A DNA stretch of 42,909 nt from Duganella sp. CF458 (GCF_900113115.1 NZ_FOOF01000027.1:1-42909), one strand, 5' to 3'; positions 13,793-22,009 are shown, counted from the first letter of the stretch. The notes: a model not told the origin generated them from the letters alone. Program-made: numbers and translations.

Positions 13793-14200
13793 TCAGCGCG
13801 ACGCAAACCGGATGCTGATTACCTTGGGTTCCAGGCCGGCCATCGATGGCGATTCGTCGACATAGTTCAAGCTGCCGCCGACGGAGTTGTCATTTGCCCA
13901 CACGAGTTCCATCCACATCTTGCCGTCCAGGGCCTGGAACTTCCCATTGCCGGCGCGGGTGATTTCGTGTTCGCTCTGGTCGTCGACCCGCGCATACATG
14001 CGCGTAGCCTTGCGAATCAGGTACAGCGTCTTGCCGTTGGAGAGGTCGTATGCGCCCTTGTATTTGCTGAATTCGTCGGGCGACATATAGCTGCGTGAAA
14101 CCTCTTTCGAGGCGGGGATCAAAACTGTTTGTTCGCTGCCCTGTGCGACCGCCGTAAGGGCGAGCGCGAACAGGCAGCCGGTAGCCACTAACCGCTTCAT
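13793..14200 (-). CDS. Small secreted protein, tandem family member 3
   Basis: A 135-residue protein with the signal sequence MKRLVATGCLFALALTAVAQ. The mature part has MSPDEFSKYKGAYDLSNGKT, LYLIRKATRMYARVDDQSEH and FQALDGKMWMELVWANDNSV, and ends IRFASR. The ATG at 14200 is preceded by GGAGGCAATC, a leader almost identical to that of member 4, so the duplication included the translation start region. Function is unknown. Confidence 0.75.
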   Translation of the reverse strand: MKRLVATGCLFALALTAVAQGSEQTVLIPASKEVSRSYMSPDEFSKYKGAYDLSNGKTLYLIRKATRMYARVDDQSEHEITRAGNGKFQALDGKMWMELVWANDNSVGGSLNYVDESPSMAGLEPKVISIRFASR

Positions 14201-14335
14201 GATTGCCTCCAATTTTTTTGGTGTGGCCAGGGCTCTAAAATTGCCTGGCTCTTTCAATATAGTGCCCGGTTGGGCAGGATGCTACCCCTGCGTCACCTTG
14301 GTTTGTAACCGCGATGCGCAGGCTTTCGCTCGCGT

Positions 14336-14749
14336 TTAGCGCGAGGCTATTGAGAGGGTGGCATGCACCGGTTGATGACCGGCCATGCTTGGCGAAAAGT
14401 TCAGTTCACCGGTGGCGGTATCGTCGTCTTTCCAGACGATGTTCATATCCAGGCTGCCGTCGGCTGCAATGAACTTGCCGTCGCCTTGCCAAAGGATTTG
14501 CTGCCGGGGATGATGGCCAACTTGCGCGTAGAGGTGGACTGCGCCGCGCGACAGAGTGAGGGTCTGGCCGTTGGACAGGGCATAGGCGCCCTGGTATTGA
14601 TAGAACTCTTGCGGTGAGATGAGCTTGCGTTCCAAATTCACTTGCTTCTGCGCGGGCACAACCACCGATTGGTCAGCGCTGGTGCCGCTTTGTGCCGCTG
14701 CGGTCGCAGCGAACACAAACAGCCCAGCGGCAGCGAAGTATTGCTTCAT
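14336..14749 (-). CDS. Small secreted protein, tandem family member 4
   Basis: A 137-residue protein with the signal sequence MKQYFAAAGLFVFAATAAAQ. The mature part has ISPQEFYQYQGAYALSNGQT, LTLSRGAVHLYAQVGHHPRQ and FIAADGSLDMNIVWKDDDTA, and ends LSIASR. GGAGGCAGTC precedes the ATG. It is the first of the four in transcription order and is separated from member 3 by 135 bp, which may hold an extra promoter. Function is unknown. Confidence 0.75.
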   Translation of the reverse strand: MKQYFAAAGLFVFAATAAAQSGTSADQSVVVPAQKQVNLERKLISPQEFYQYQGAYALSNGQTLTLSRGAVHLYAQVGHHPRQQILWQGDGKFIAADGSLDMNIVWKDDDTATGELNFSPSMAGHQPVHATLSIASR

Positions 14750-14886
14750 GACTGCCTCCATTCGTGGACCAAGGGTGCCAGTTCTAATTGTTGTCTGGCA
14801 CTTTCCAATATAGCCTTGGAGGAGGCAGGCGGAATTTCAATATTTTGATGAAAGTGACTGCGGCGATACCTTGCGCATATGCCCCA

Positions 14887-16299
14887 TCAACGTTGGTAGG
14901 TAACGCGATACACCTTGTGCGCGTGGTCGTCGGAAACCAGTATCGAACCATCCGGCATCACCGCGATATCGACCGGCCTGCCGCTGACCTCTTCGTTCTG
15001 CAGGAAACCGTCGATGAAGGCGGTGTCGCTGACCAGCTTGTTGCCGTGCAGGGTGACCAGGCGCACCTGGTAGCCGATCTTGTTGGCGCGGTTCCACGAT
15101 CCGTGTTCCGCGATCAGCAACTGGTTGCGGTATTGTTCGGGGAACTGCGTGCCCGTGTAGAAGGCCAGGCCAAGCGGCGCCACGTGCGGCCCGAGTGCCG
15201 CCACTGGCGGGACATAGGCATCGCAGCTCTTGCCTTTGCCGAACTGCGGATCAGGCAGCACGCCGCCATGGCAGTAGGGGAAGCCGAAGTGCATGCCGGC
15301 TTTCGGCGCCACATTCAATTCGCAGGACGGCGTGTTGTCGCCCATTTCGTCGCGGCCGTTATCGGTGAACCACAGTTCCTTCGTCACCGGATGCCAGGTG
15401 AAGCCAACCGTGTTGCGCACGCCGCGCGCGTACAGTTCCCAGTTGCTGCCATCGGGGTTCATGCGCCAGATCTTGGCGTAGGCCTCGTTTTCCTTGTCGC
15501 AGACATTGCAAGGTGCGCCGATCGGGATGTACAGCTTGCCGTCCGGGCCGGCCTTGATGTATTTGGCGCCGTGCCAGGTTTCGGTTGGCAGGTCGCTCTT
15601 GATGACTTTGTAGGCTGGCTTGGCGGCGTAGTTCTTTTCGATATCGTCGAACTTGAGGATGCGCGAAATTTCGCCGACGTACAGGTCGCCGTTCAACAGG
15701 GCGACACCGTTGGGATTGTTCAAGCCTTCGGCGACGGTGACGACTTTTTCGGCGACGCCGTCCTTGTTGGCGTCAACCAGGGCGTAGACTTTGCCTGCCT
15801 TGGTCGAGCCAACGAAGACCAGGCCGCTGTCGGTCACGGCCAGTTCGCGTGCGCCATCAACCTTGTCGGCATAGACGGCGATCTGGAAACCTTTCGGCAG
15901 CGTGAGGGCGGACAGGCCTTTGGCCGGGGCGGCCGGCGCAGTGGCGCGGCCGGTCCCGGCGGCGGCCTTGCGGGCGGCGGCATTGGCCGGCAGCAGGTAT
16001 TCGGCCAATTGGCTGACCTGGGCGCTGCCCAGTTGCTTGTCCCAGGCCGGCATGCCTTTGTCGATCAAGCCTTTGCCGATCACGCGCACCAGGTTGGCCT
16101 TGGTGGGGTGTCCGTGCAGCCAGGTTGCGTCGGCCAGGTTGGGGCCGGCGGCGCCTTGCAGGTCCTTGCCGTGGCATTGGGCGCAATTGGCCTGGTACAG
16201 CTTGTGGGCGGCGGTCAGCTCCGGGGCGGAGTATGCCGCGGAGGAGAGCAGGGCGGCAACCATGGCCGGGGCGGCCAGGGTCAGGACTTTGTTATGCAT
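14887..16299 (-). CDS. Cytochrome c - sorbosone/PQQ-type sugar dehydrogenase
   Basis: A 470-residue exported protein. A signal peptide (residues 1-24, ending AAYSA) is followed by a cytochrome c domain with CAQCH (Cys39, Cys42, His43) and a Met in KGMPAW near residue 83. After a linker rich in Ala and Pro (about 110-128) comes a six-bladed beta-propeller of the soluble glucose/sorbosone dehydrogenase type: GFQIAVYADKVDGARELAVT, then LNNPNGVALLNGDLYVGE, WHPVTKELWFTDNGRDEMGD and, near the end, VDIAVMPDGSILVSDD. It probably oxidises a sugar or alcohol in the periplasm and passes electrons to the fused haem. Cofactor and substrate are inferred from the family. Confidence 0.85.
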   Translation of the reverse strand: MHNKVLTLAAPAMVAALLSSAAYSAPELTAAHKLYQANCAQCHGKDLQGAAGPNLADATWLHGHPTKANLVRVIGKGLIDKGMPAWDKQLGSAQVSQLAEYLLPANAAARKAAAGTGRATAPAAPAKGLSALTLPKGFQIAVYADKVDGARELAVTDSGLVFVGSTKAGKVYALVDANKDGVAEKVVTVAEGLNNPNGVALLNGDLYVGEISRILKFDDIEKNYAAKPAYKVIKSDLPTETWHGAKYIKAGPDGKLYIPIGAPCNVCDKENEAYAKIWRMNPDGSNWELYARGVRNTVGFTWHPVTKELWFTDNGRDEMGDNTPSCELNVAPKAGMHFGFPYCHGGVLPDPQFGKGKSCDAYVPPVAALGPHVAPLGLAFYTGTQFPEQYRNQLLIAEHGSWNRANKIGYQVRLVTLHGNKLVSDTAFIDGFLQNEEVSGRPVDIAVMPDGSILVSDDHAHKVYRVTYQR

Positions 16300-16444
16300 T
16301 GTGTTTCCCTCGGGAATGACGAAAAGGCAGTCGGATTATCCGCCTGTTCCCTGTTTTTTGCATTTCGTCGCATAGGGCAGGACGGGGGCAGGGGCGGCCG
16401 ATATGATGAAACCATCGAAAAACCAGTCATTTCGGGAGTGCAAA

Positions 16445-16579
16445 ATGAAAATCGCTAAAAACATGGAAGCCATCTTCCTGGCCGCCCTTATTATCCTTGG
16501 TGGTATTAATATTGCAACCAACGTCGTCACCGGCGCGCTCCCGGAACTGCCTTTCGTCCTCACGGCAGCCAACCTGTAA
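16445..16579 (+). CDS. Small membrane protein, 44 aa
   Basis: A short frame starting MKIAKNMEAIFLAALIILGG, with one predicted membrane segment (about residues 9-30) and a C-terminus ending TAANL. The ATG is preceded by GGGAGTGCAAA, a good ribosome-binding site at correct distance. It lies 32 bp before the DUF2807-type gene and is divergent from the dehydrogenase gene. It looks like a genuine small gene that automatic callers may miss. No function is known. Confidence 0.65.
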   Translation: MKIAKNMEAIFLAALIILGGINIATNVVTGALPELPFVLTAANL

Positions 16580-16610
16580 CAATGCGCTGATGACTTACCA
16601 AGGATACGAG

Positions 16611-17372
16611 ATGAAGAAACCATTCCAGATTGGCTGGCTGTTCACCGCGCTGTGTCTGTTGCTGGGCCTGGCCCGTGCCGACGACACGACGACGGAAACA
16701 CGGCCCATCGATGCGCGCGTGGTGCGCGTCAAGCTCGACGGCGTGATCGACCTCAAGCTGCGCCGCGGCGACACGCCGGCGCTCAACATCACCACCGACA
16801 AGCGCTACGTCAACAAGGTGACGGCGGTGCAGACCGGCGACACGCTGTACCTCGATACGGAAAGCCGCGGCGTCAAGCTGAAGTCTTCGGCGGTGAAGGT
16901 AGAGCTGGTGCTGCCGCAATTGCGGGAACTGGTGTCGGAAGGCGTGGGCAGCACGGAGGTGAGTGGCTTCAGCGGCGAGAATATCGACCTCACCCTGGAT
17001 GGTGCGGGCAGCATGAAGGTGGTCTGCGACTACAAGAAGCTGAAGGCCAACCTGGGCGGCGTGGGCAGCATGCATGTGTGGGTGACGGAGAACGAAAACG
17101 TCGACCTGGACCTGCAGGGGGCGGGCTACATCACCATCGGCGGCCGCAGCAAGAACCTGAAAGCCACGCTGGGTGGCCTGGGCGGCTTGAATGCGCAGCA
17201 GTTCAAGGCGGAGGACGTGAGCCTGGATTTGAGCGGCTTGGGCAACGCGACCATCAACGCGTCCAACAACGCCAACCTGAATTTGAGCGGGCTCGGTTCG
17301 GTGACCGTGTACGGCAAGCCTACGACCCGCAACGTGAGCGTGGATGGCCTGGGCAAGGTGAGCTGGAAGTAA
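16611..17372 (+). CDS. Exported DUF2807 (GIN/head-domain) protein
   Basis: A 253-residue protein with a signal peptide (FTALCLLLGLARA, cleavage near residue 24). The rest is a repetitive beta-helix of the DUF2807 type, with runs such as LVSEGVGSTEVSGFSGENID, then LTLDGAGSMKV, ANLGGVGSMHV, DLQGAGYITIGG and LNLSGLGSVTVYG. The repeated G-S/G-N turns are typical. Such domains occur in periplasmic or surface proteins of unknown role. The start at 16611 is chosen because AGGATACGAG lies directly before it; an upstream ATG at 16590 is possible. Confidence 0.85.
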   Translation: MKKPFQIGWLFTALCLLLGLARADDTTTETRPIDARVVRVKLDGVIDLKLRRGDTPALNITTDKRYVNKVTAVQTGDTLYLDTESRGVKLKSSAVKVELVLPQLRELVSEGVGSTEVSGFSGENIDLTLDGAGSMKVVCDYKKLKANLGGVGSMHVWVTENENVDLDLQGAGYITIGGRSKNLKATLGGLGGLNAQQFKAEDVSLDLSGLGNATINASNNANLNLSGLGSVTVYGKPTTRNVSVDGLGKVSWK

Positions 17373-17415
17373 GAGACATTCTGCAGTGCATAAAAAGAGA
17401 TAAATCTAAAGCACC

Positions 17416-18033
17416 ATGAAAAAACTACGAGGCGTGTTAATCGCGCTCGGCATCGCACTTGGGCTACAGGCCAGTGCGCATGCCGGGTTCGCGGAAGGGG
17501 CCACGGCGTATAACAACAAGAATTATGCGCTGGCCTACAAGGAGATCCTGCCGCTGGCCAAGGCGGGCAATACGGATGCCGAGCATTTGCTTGGCTTGAT
17601 GTATTACATGGGCCGTGGCGTGCCGCAGGATTACAAGCAGGCGCTGACCTGGCATCGCAAGGCTGCCACCAAGGGCAAGGCGGATGCGCAGTATGTGGTC
17701 GGTGCCATGTATTACACCGGCAATGCGGTGATCCAGGACCATAAGGAGGCGGTGACCTGGTTCCGCAAGGCGGCCGAGCAGGGGCACCCGGATGCGCAGC
17801 AGGTGCTTGGCCTGATGTACCGGTATCACATTGGCGGCATGCCGCAGGATAACGTGATTGCTTATATGTTGTGGAACCTGGCCGCGGCTGGCGGGTCTGC
17901 CAATGCGGCGGAGCAGCGGGCGGCGGTAGCGCGCGGAATGACCCAGGAGCAGATCGAGGAAGGGCAGGCGTTGTCGTCGGCCTGGCGGCGGGGGACGGCG
18001 TTGCCGCGCTCGTCGCGCACTGGGGGCGGCTGA
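17416..18033 (+). CDS. Exported Sel1-repeat (TPR-like) protein
   Basis: A 205-residue protein with a signal peptide (residues 1-23, ending ASAHA). Three to four Sel1-like repeats follow: NTDAEHLLGLMYYMGRGVPQ, then DYKQALTWHRKAATKGKADA, QYVVGAMYYTGNAVIQDHKE, AVTWFRKAAEQGHPDAQQVL and a last degenerate one. Sel1 repeats form helical solenoids that mediate protein binding, often in stress or secretion contexts. The C-terminus is short and basic. The stop codon overlaps the start of a long palindromic terminator. Confidence 0.85.
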   Translation: MKKLRGVLIALGIALGLQASAHAGFAEGATAYNNKNYALAYKEILPLAKAGNTDAEHLLGLMYYMGRGVPQDYKQALTWHRKAATKGKADAQYVVGAMYYTGNAVIQDHKEAVTWFRKAAEQGHPDAQQVLGLMYRYHIGGMPQDNVIAYMLWNLAAAGGSANAAEQRAAVARGMTQEQIEEGQALSSAWRRGTALPRSSRTGGG

Positions 18034-18073
18034 AACCGGCAAACGGGGGGGGCTGACCCCGTTTGCCGGTTTC
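18032..18073 (+). terminator. Long perfect-stem palindrome, likely terminator
   Basis: A 17-bp perfect stem (arms 18032-18048 and 18057-18073; left arm starts GAAACCGGCAAAC) with an 8-base loop. It starts within the stop codon of the Sel1 gene. No long T run follows. It shares the outer AAACCGG/CCGGTTT with the palindrome at 37121-37173, so it may belong to a genomic family of palindromic terminator-like repeats. Confidence 0.7.
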
Positions 18074-18089
18074 GGGTTACAATCCCGCC

Positions 18090-18240
18090 CGTCATTGGGG
18101 AGTAGCTTCTCCTCCACCTGCGGAGGAGGCATATGTCAACACACTTGGCCCACAGGCCATGGCATATGCGGTCCCATACTTGGCAAGACCTTTGACCACA
18201 GCGCCGCCGATTTAGGCCGGGGGCGTGCTGTGGTCATTCG
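18090..18240 (+). ncRNA. yybP-ykoY manganese riboswitch
   Basis: The leader of the TMEM165/GDT1 gene contains the hallmark blocks of the yybP-ykoY element in order: GGGGAGTAGC (18097-18106), TCAACA (18136-18141) and CCTTTGACC (18189-18197), with helix-forming segments between them. TGACCACAGC (18193-18202) and GCTGTGGTCA (18227-18236) form a strong hairpin that overlaps the last conserved block and could be the expression platform. A TACAAT at 18078-18083 is a plausible -10. Mn2+-responsive members of this class control manganese exporters. Boundaries are approximate. Confidence 0.85.
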
Positions 18241-18265
18241 TCCGTGCCCGGCCTGGATTAATACA

Positions 18266-18844
18266 ATGGAATCCCTCCTCATCTCAACCGGCGTCGTCGC
18301 CCTGGCCGAAATCGGCGATAAGACCCAGCTGCTGGCCTTCCTGCTGGCGGCCCGTTTCAAGAAGCCGCTGCCGATCATCGCCGGCATCTTTATCGCCACC
18401 ATCTTCAACCATGGCCTGGCCGGTGCGCTGGGCGCTTGGATCACCTCTTTGCTGACACCGGAAGTGCTGCGCTGGGTGCTGGGCCTGTCTTTCCTCGGCA
18501 TGGCTGCCTGGACCCTGGTGCCGGACCAGATCGAGGACGATGAAGCCACCATCGCCAGCCGCTTCGGTGTGTTCGGCGCCACCCTGGTGACTTTCTTCCT
18601 GGCCGAGATGGGCGACAAGACCCAGGTCGCCACGGTGGCCATGGCCGCCCACTATCCCGACCCGCTGATGGTGGTGGCCGGCACCACGCTCGGCATGCTG
18701 GTCGCCGACGTGCCGGCCGTCTTTGCAGGCGACAAGCTGGCCGCGAAAATCCCCCTCAAGCTGGTGCACGGCATCGCTGCCGCCATGTTCGCTGGGCTGG
18801 GCCTGGCGACCCTGCTTGGCATGGGCGCACGCTTCGGCCTGTAA
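18266..18844 (+). CDS. TMEM165/GDT1 (UPF0016) family manganese transporter
   Basis: A 192-residue membrane protein with two inverted-repeat halves, each with the family motif E-x-G-D-K-T: AEIGDKTQLLAF near residue 14 and AEMGDKTQVATV near residue 113. Six hydrophobic segments are visible. The family exports Mn2+ (or exchanges Ca2+/Mn2+ with protons), and bacterial members such as MneA remove excess manganese. The upstream yybP-ykoY riboswitch supports this role directly. No strong ribosome-binding site precedes the ATG, which fits control of translation initiation by the leader. Confidence 0.9.
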   Translation: MESLLISTGVVALAEIGDKTQLLAFLLAARFKKPLPIIAGIFIATIFNHGLAGALGAWITSLLTPEVLRWVLGLSFLGMAAWTLVPDQIEDDEATIASRFGVFGATLVTFFLAEMGDKTQVATVAMAAHYPDPLMVVAGTTLGMLVADVPAVFAGDKLAAKIPLKLVHGIAAAMFAGLGLATLLGMGARFGL

Positions 18845-18880
18845 GCGCTACAATCGCCTCTTTCCCAGGGAGGTGCTGCC

Positions 18881-19864
18881 ATGATGCGTGCGATCGAAAT
18901 CCAGAAACCCGGCGCGGCCGATGTGCTGCGTTTATGCGAGCGCCCGCTGCCCGTGGCGAGGGAGGGCGAGCTGCGCATCCGCGTGCACGCGGCCGGCATC
19001 AACCGGCCGGACGTGTTCCAGCGCATGGGCAGCTATGCTCCGCCGCCGGGCGCCACCGATATCCCCGGCCTGGAAGTGGCGGGCGAGATCGTCGATGGCG
19101 ACCTCGCGGCAGGCGGCTTCAAGATCGGCGACATGGTATGTGCGCTGGTGCAGGGCGGCGGCTATGCCGAATACGTGACCGCGCCGGTGGAGCAGGTGCT
19201 GCCGGTGCCGCGCGGCCTGTCGCCATTGGAGGCGGCCTCGCTGCCCGAGACTTTCTTCACCGTCTGGAGCAATGTGTTCGACCGCGCTGGGCTCGGCAAG
19301 GGCGAGACCCTGCTGGTGCAAGGCGGAACCTCGGGCATCGGCGTGACGGCGATCCAGCTGGCGCGGGCGCTGGGCCATCGCGTGTTTGCCACGGCTGGCA
19401 GCGACGAGAAGGCGAGGGCGTGCGAAGCCCTGGGCGCGGCGCGCGGCATCAATTACCGTACCGAGGATTTCGCCGCTGTGGTGCGCGAGCTGACCGGTGA
19501 TATCGGGGTCGACGTGATCCTGGACATGGTGGGCGGCGATTACCTGCCGCGCGAAATCAGCTGCCTGGCCGATGACGGACGCATCGCCATCATCGCGCTG
19601 CTGGGCGGCGCCAAGGGCATGCTGGACATGGGCCAGGTGCTGAAACGCCGCCTGACCATCACCGGTTCGACCCTGCGCCCGCGCTCGGTGGCCTTCAAAG
19701 GCGCCATCGCGCGCCAGTTGCGCGAAAAAGCATGGCCCTTGATCGAAGCGGGCGACATCAAGCCCGTCATCTACGAAAGCTTCCCGCTGGAGCAGGCGGC
19801 ACAGGCCCACGCGCTGATGGAAAGCAGCCACCATGTGGGCAAGATCATGCTGCAAGTGCTTTAG
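18881..19864 (+). CDS. NAD(P)H-quinone oxidoreductase (MDR, PIG3-like)
   Basis: A 327-residue zinc-independent medium-chain reductase. Key features are AGINRPDVFQRMGSYAPPPG (substrate side), PGLEVAGEIVDGD, then the Rossmann motif LLVQGGTSGIGVTAIQLARA (residues about 142-161), and a C-terminal IYESFPLEQAAQAHALMES. Members reduce quinones with NADPH, PIG3-like ones preferring o-quinones. AGGGAGGTG precedes tandem ATG codons at 18881 and 18884, and either could be used. A TACAAT at 18849-18854 may be part of a promoter between it and the transporter gene. Confidence 0.9.
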   Translation: MMRAIEIQKPGAADVLRLCERPLPVAREGELRIRVHAAGINRPDVFQRMGSYAPPPGATDIPGLEVAGEIVDGDLAAGGFKIGDMVCALVQGGGYAEYVTAPVEQVLPVPRGLSPLEAASLPETFFTVWSNVFDRAGLGKGETLLVQGGTSGIGVTAIQLARALGHRVFATAGSDEKARACEALGAARGINYRTEDFAAVVRELTGDIGVDVILDMVGGDYLPREISCLADDGRIAIIALLGGAKGMLDMGQVLKRRLTITGSTLRPRSVAFKGAIARQLREKAWPLIEAGDIKPVIYESFPLEQAAQAHALMESSHHVGKIMLQVL

Positions 19865-19875
19865 TCCGGCATCCG

Positions 19876-20298
19876 CTATTTGGCGGGCGGCTTTTTCTTC
19901 GTGAAGCGGCTGGCGACAAACGCGACGAAGGCCGCTCCCCAGCCGAAGCCACCCAGCACGATCACCAGGACCACCGCGCCGACGCCAGCTGCCGCCGCGG
20001 CAGGTGCGCCCGCCGAAGTGGCGCTCTTGCCGGCGATGAGCCCAAACAGGGCTATGATCGCAACGACAGGAATCAGGATGAGCGGGACGATGATGCTGCG
20101 CAGGAAGCGGTGGACAGTCTGCCTCGCGCCGTCGCTGCGCATGCCGTAATAGGTGAGCGCCGGCCATCCGGCCAGGAAAACCAGCGCACCCAGTTCGCCG
20201 TTTTTTCCGATCAGTCCCACGATGAGGGCCGCTAGCAGGGCCTGGATGAGGGCCAGCACGGCACTTAACAGGAAGTGCCCGATTTTTTTCATCAGCAT
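19876..20298 (-). CDS. Hypothetical multi-pass membrane protein, 140 aa
   Basis: The protein starts MLMKKIGHFLLSAVLALIQA and has about four hydrophobic segments (LLAALIVGLIG, ALVFLAGWPALTYYG, IIVPLILIPVVAIIALFGLI and VGAVVLVIVLGGFGWGAAFV), with a basic C-terminus (RFTKKKPPAK). A second in-frame ATG at 20292 could also start it. It lies 13 bp after the preceding minus-strand membrane protein gene, probably in one operon. No family is recognised. Confidence 0.7.
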   Translation of the reverse strand: MLMKKIGHFLLSAVLALIQALLAALIVGLIGKNGELGALVFLAGWPALTYYGMRSDGARQTVHRFLRSIIVPLILIPVVAIIALFGLIAGKSATSAGAPAAAAAGVGAVVLVIVLGGFGWGAAFVAFVASRFTKKKPPAK

Positions 20299-20311
20299 GT
20301 CTCGCAACCTA

Positions 20312-20698
20312 TCAATTGGTGGCCCAGGCAAGCGCTGCGGCCAATAAGCCCAGGCAAACCGTGCTGGCGGCGACGATGCTCATCAAGAGCCAATAGGCGC
20401 CGCCGGCATAGCCGCCCGGCAGCTTGATCATGCCGAACATGGCGGCGGTGGCGGCCAGCGGCAGCAGGAGCAGGGCGGCGACCAGGTATTGGCGGAACTC
20501 GCGCTTGCCCTCGCCATGGCGGCGCGCGATGCAAAGCTGGGCCAGCATTGTCCAGGCAAGGAGCAGGGTGCAGGCTGTCGCCAGCAGTGCCAGGCTGCCG
20601 GCTTCGTTGTCAAAGGCCAACGGTATGGTGCCGGCCATGATCGAGAGCGGCAGTGCCAGGGCGAAGCCAAAAGAGATGTCAAAAATATTATTTTTCAT
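20312..20698 (-). CDS. Hypothetical membrane protein, 128 aa
   Basis: A protein with four hydrophobic segments (FGFALALPLSIMAGTIPLAF, LALLATACTLLLAWTMLAQL, YLVAALLLLPLAATAAMFGM and WLLMSIVAASTVCLGLLAAA) and a charged loop (RRHGEGKREFRQ). It is divergent from tpiA and upstream of a second small membrane protein gene. No family is recognised. Confidence 0.7.
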   Translation of the reverse strand: MKNNIFDISFGFALALPLSIMAGTIPLAFDNEAGSLALLATACTLLLAWTMLAQLCIARRHGEGKREFRQYLVAALLLLPLAATAAMFGMIKLPGGYAGGAYWLLMSIVAASTVCLGLLAAALAWATN

Positions 20699-20717
20699 AG
20701 GGCGCGGAGTCTAGCGT

Positions 20718-20747
20718 TTGACCCGACTTTGGGGCGCACGCTACAAT
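20718..20747 (+). promoter_or_regulatory. Sigma-70 promoter of tpiA
   Basis: TTGACC (20718-20723) and TACAAT (20742-20747) with an 18-bp spacer lie 27 bp before the tpiA start. Both boxes are near consensus. It would drive tpiA and probably secG. Confidence 0.7.
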
Positions 20748-20773
20748 TACGGGTTATTAAAAATTAAGCTACT

Positions 20774-21520
20774 ATGCGCCGCAAACTCGTCATCGGTAAC
20801 TGGAAAATGAACGGCAGCCGTGCCGCCAACACTACCCTGTTGGCTGGCATCAAGGCTGGCCTGGGTGACGCAAGGGCCGATACCGCGGTCTGCGTCCCAG
20901 CCCCGTATCTGGCACAATGTCAGGCTGAACTCACCGGCAGCGCGATTGCCTGGGGTTCGCAGGATGTGTCCGCCCACGCTGCGGGCGCCTACACGGGTGA
21001 GATCTCGGCAGCGATGCTGCAGGACTTCGGCAGCAAATTCGCCATCGTCGGCCACTCCGAGCGCCGCTCCTATCACAAGGAGAGCAGCGCCCTGGTGGCG
21101 CAGAAGGCGCTGGCCGCCGTGAATGCCGGCCTGGTGCCGGTGGTGTGCGTCGGCGAAACGCTGGAACAGCGCGAAGCCGGCAAGACCGCCGACGTGGTGG
21201 GTGAACAGCTGGATGCGGTACTGGAGGTGCTGGGCGCCGGGCAGTTGGCAAAGATTGTGCTGGCGTACGAGCCCGTCTGGGCAATCGGCACCGGCAAGAC
21301 CGCCACCCCGGACATGGCGCAGGAAGTGCACGCACTGCTGCGCGCCCGGGTGGCACAGAAGGATGCGGCATCGGCCGCCGGCATGCAGATCCTGTATGGC
21401 GGCAGCATGAAGCCGGAAAACGCCAAGGAGCTGTTGGCCCAGCCGGATATCGACGGCGGCCTGATTGGCGGTGCGGCACTGAAGGCGGCGGATTTCCTCG
21501 CCATCATCGCTGCTGCATAA
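20774..21520 (+). CDS. tpiA: Triosephosphate isomerase
   Basis: A 248-residue TIM-barrel enzyme that interconverts dihydroxyacetone phosphate and glyceraldehyde 3-phosphate in the cytoplasm. The catalytic residues lie in GNWKMNGS (Asn8 and Lys10 region), IVGHSERR (His about 95) and AYEPVWAIGTGKTATP (Glu about 165 plus the phosphate-gripping loop). The phosphate-binding LYGGSMKPEN follows near residue 205. Length is normal. It lies just upstream of secG, an arrangement usual for proteobacteria. Confidence 0.98.
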   Translation: MRRKLVIGNWKMNGSRAANTTLLAGIKAGLGDARADTAVCVPAPYLAQCQAELTGSAIAWGSQDVSAHAAGAYTGEISAAMLQDFGSKFAIVGHSERRSYHKESSALVAQKALAAVNAGLVPVVCVGETLEQREAGKTADVVGEQLDAVLEVLGAGQLAKIVLAYEPVWAIGTGKTATPDMAQEVHALLRARVAQKDAASAAGMQILYGGSMKPENAKELLAQPDIDGGLIGGAALKAADFLAIIAAA

Positions 21521-21550
21521 GCAGGGCAATTTTATTAATTAAGGAATAGC

Positions 21551-22009
21551 ATGAACACTTTGTTCAATCTGGTTATCGTAGTACAGGTCATTTCCGCGGT
21601 GGCGATCATCGGCCTGGTATTGCTGCAGCATGGTAAGGGCGCCGATATGGGTGCGGCCTTCGGTTCGGGTGCTTCCGGCAGCCTGTTCGGCGCCTCCGGC
21701 TCCTCCAACTTCCTGTCCAAGTCGACCGCCCTGGCGGCAGCGATTTTCTTCGGCGCCACCCTGGGCCTGTCGGTCCTGGCCAGCAAGGGCAACGTTTCGG
21801 CCGGTGCCGGCGTGATGGATAACGTCAAGGCGCCAGCGGCAGCCCCTGCGCCGGTCGGCGGCGCGGCAGCGATCCCTTCCGCTGCCCCGGCCCCTGCGCC
21901 TGCTGCCCCGGCCGCTGCAACCCCGGCTCCTGTTGAGGCTCCGGCGGCTTCCGCGCCAGCTGCGTCGGCGCCTGCCGCGGCCGCGCCGGCGGCGTCGCCG
22001 GCGAAGTAA
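21551..22009 (+). CDS. secG: Preprotein translocase subunit SecG
   Basis: A 152-residue protein. The first about 75 residues are the SecG core with two membrane segments (LVIVVQVISAVAIIGLVLLQ and LAAAIFFGATLGLSVLA) and the conserved HGKGADMGAAFGSGASGSLF between them. SecG assists SecYE in protein export. The C-terminal about 60 residues are an extended Ala/Pro-rich tail, present in many betaproteobacterial SecG proteins and probably unstructured. It follows tpiA by 30 bp, with AAGGAAT before its ATG. Confidence 0.97.
   Translation: MNTLFNLVIVVQVISAVAIIGLVLLQHGKGADMGAAFGSGASGSLFGASGSSNFLSKSTALAAAIFFGATLGLSVLASKGNVSAGAGVMDNVKAPAAAPAPVGGAAAIPSAAPAPAPAAPAAATPAPVEAPAASAPAASAPAAAAPAASPAK

Noticed and set aside
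14788..16458. 556-codon plus-strand frame opposite the sugar dehydrogenase gene
   Set aside because: Antisense shadow; the minus strand encodes a clear cytochrome c and beta-propeller protein.
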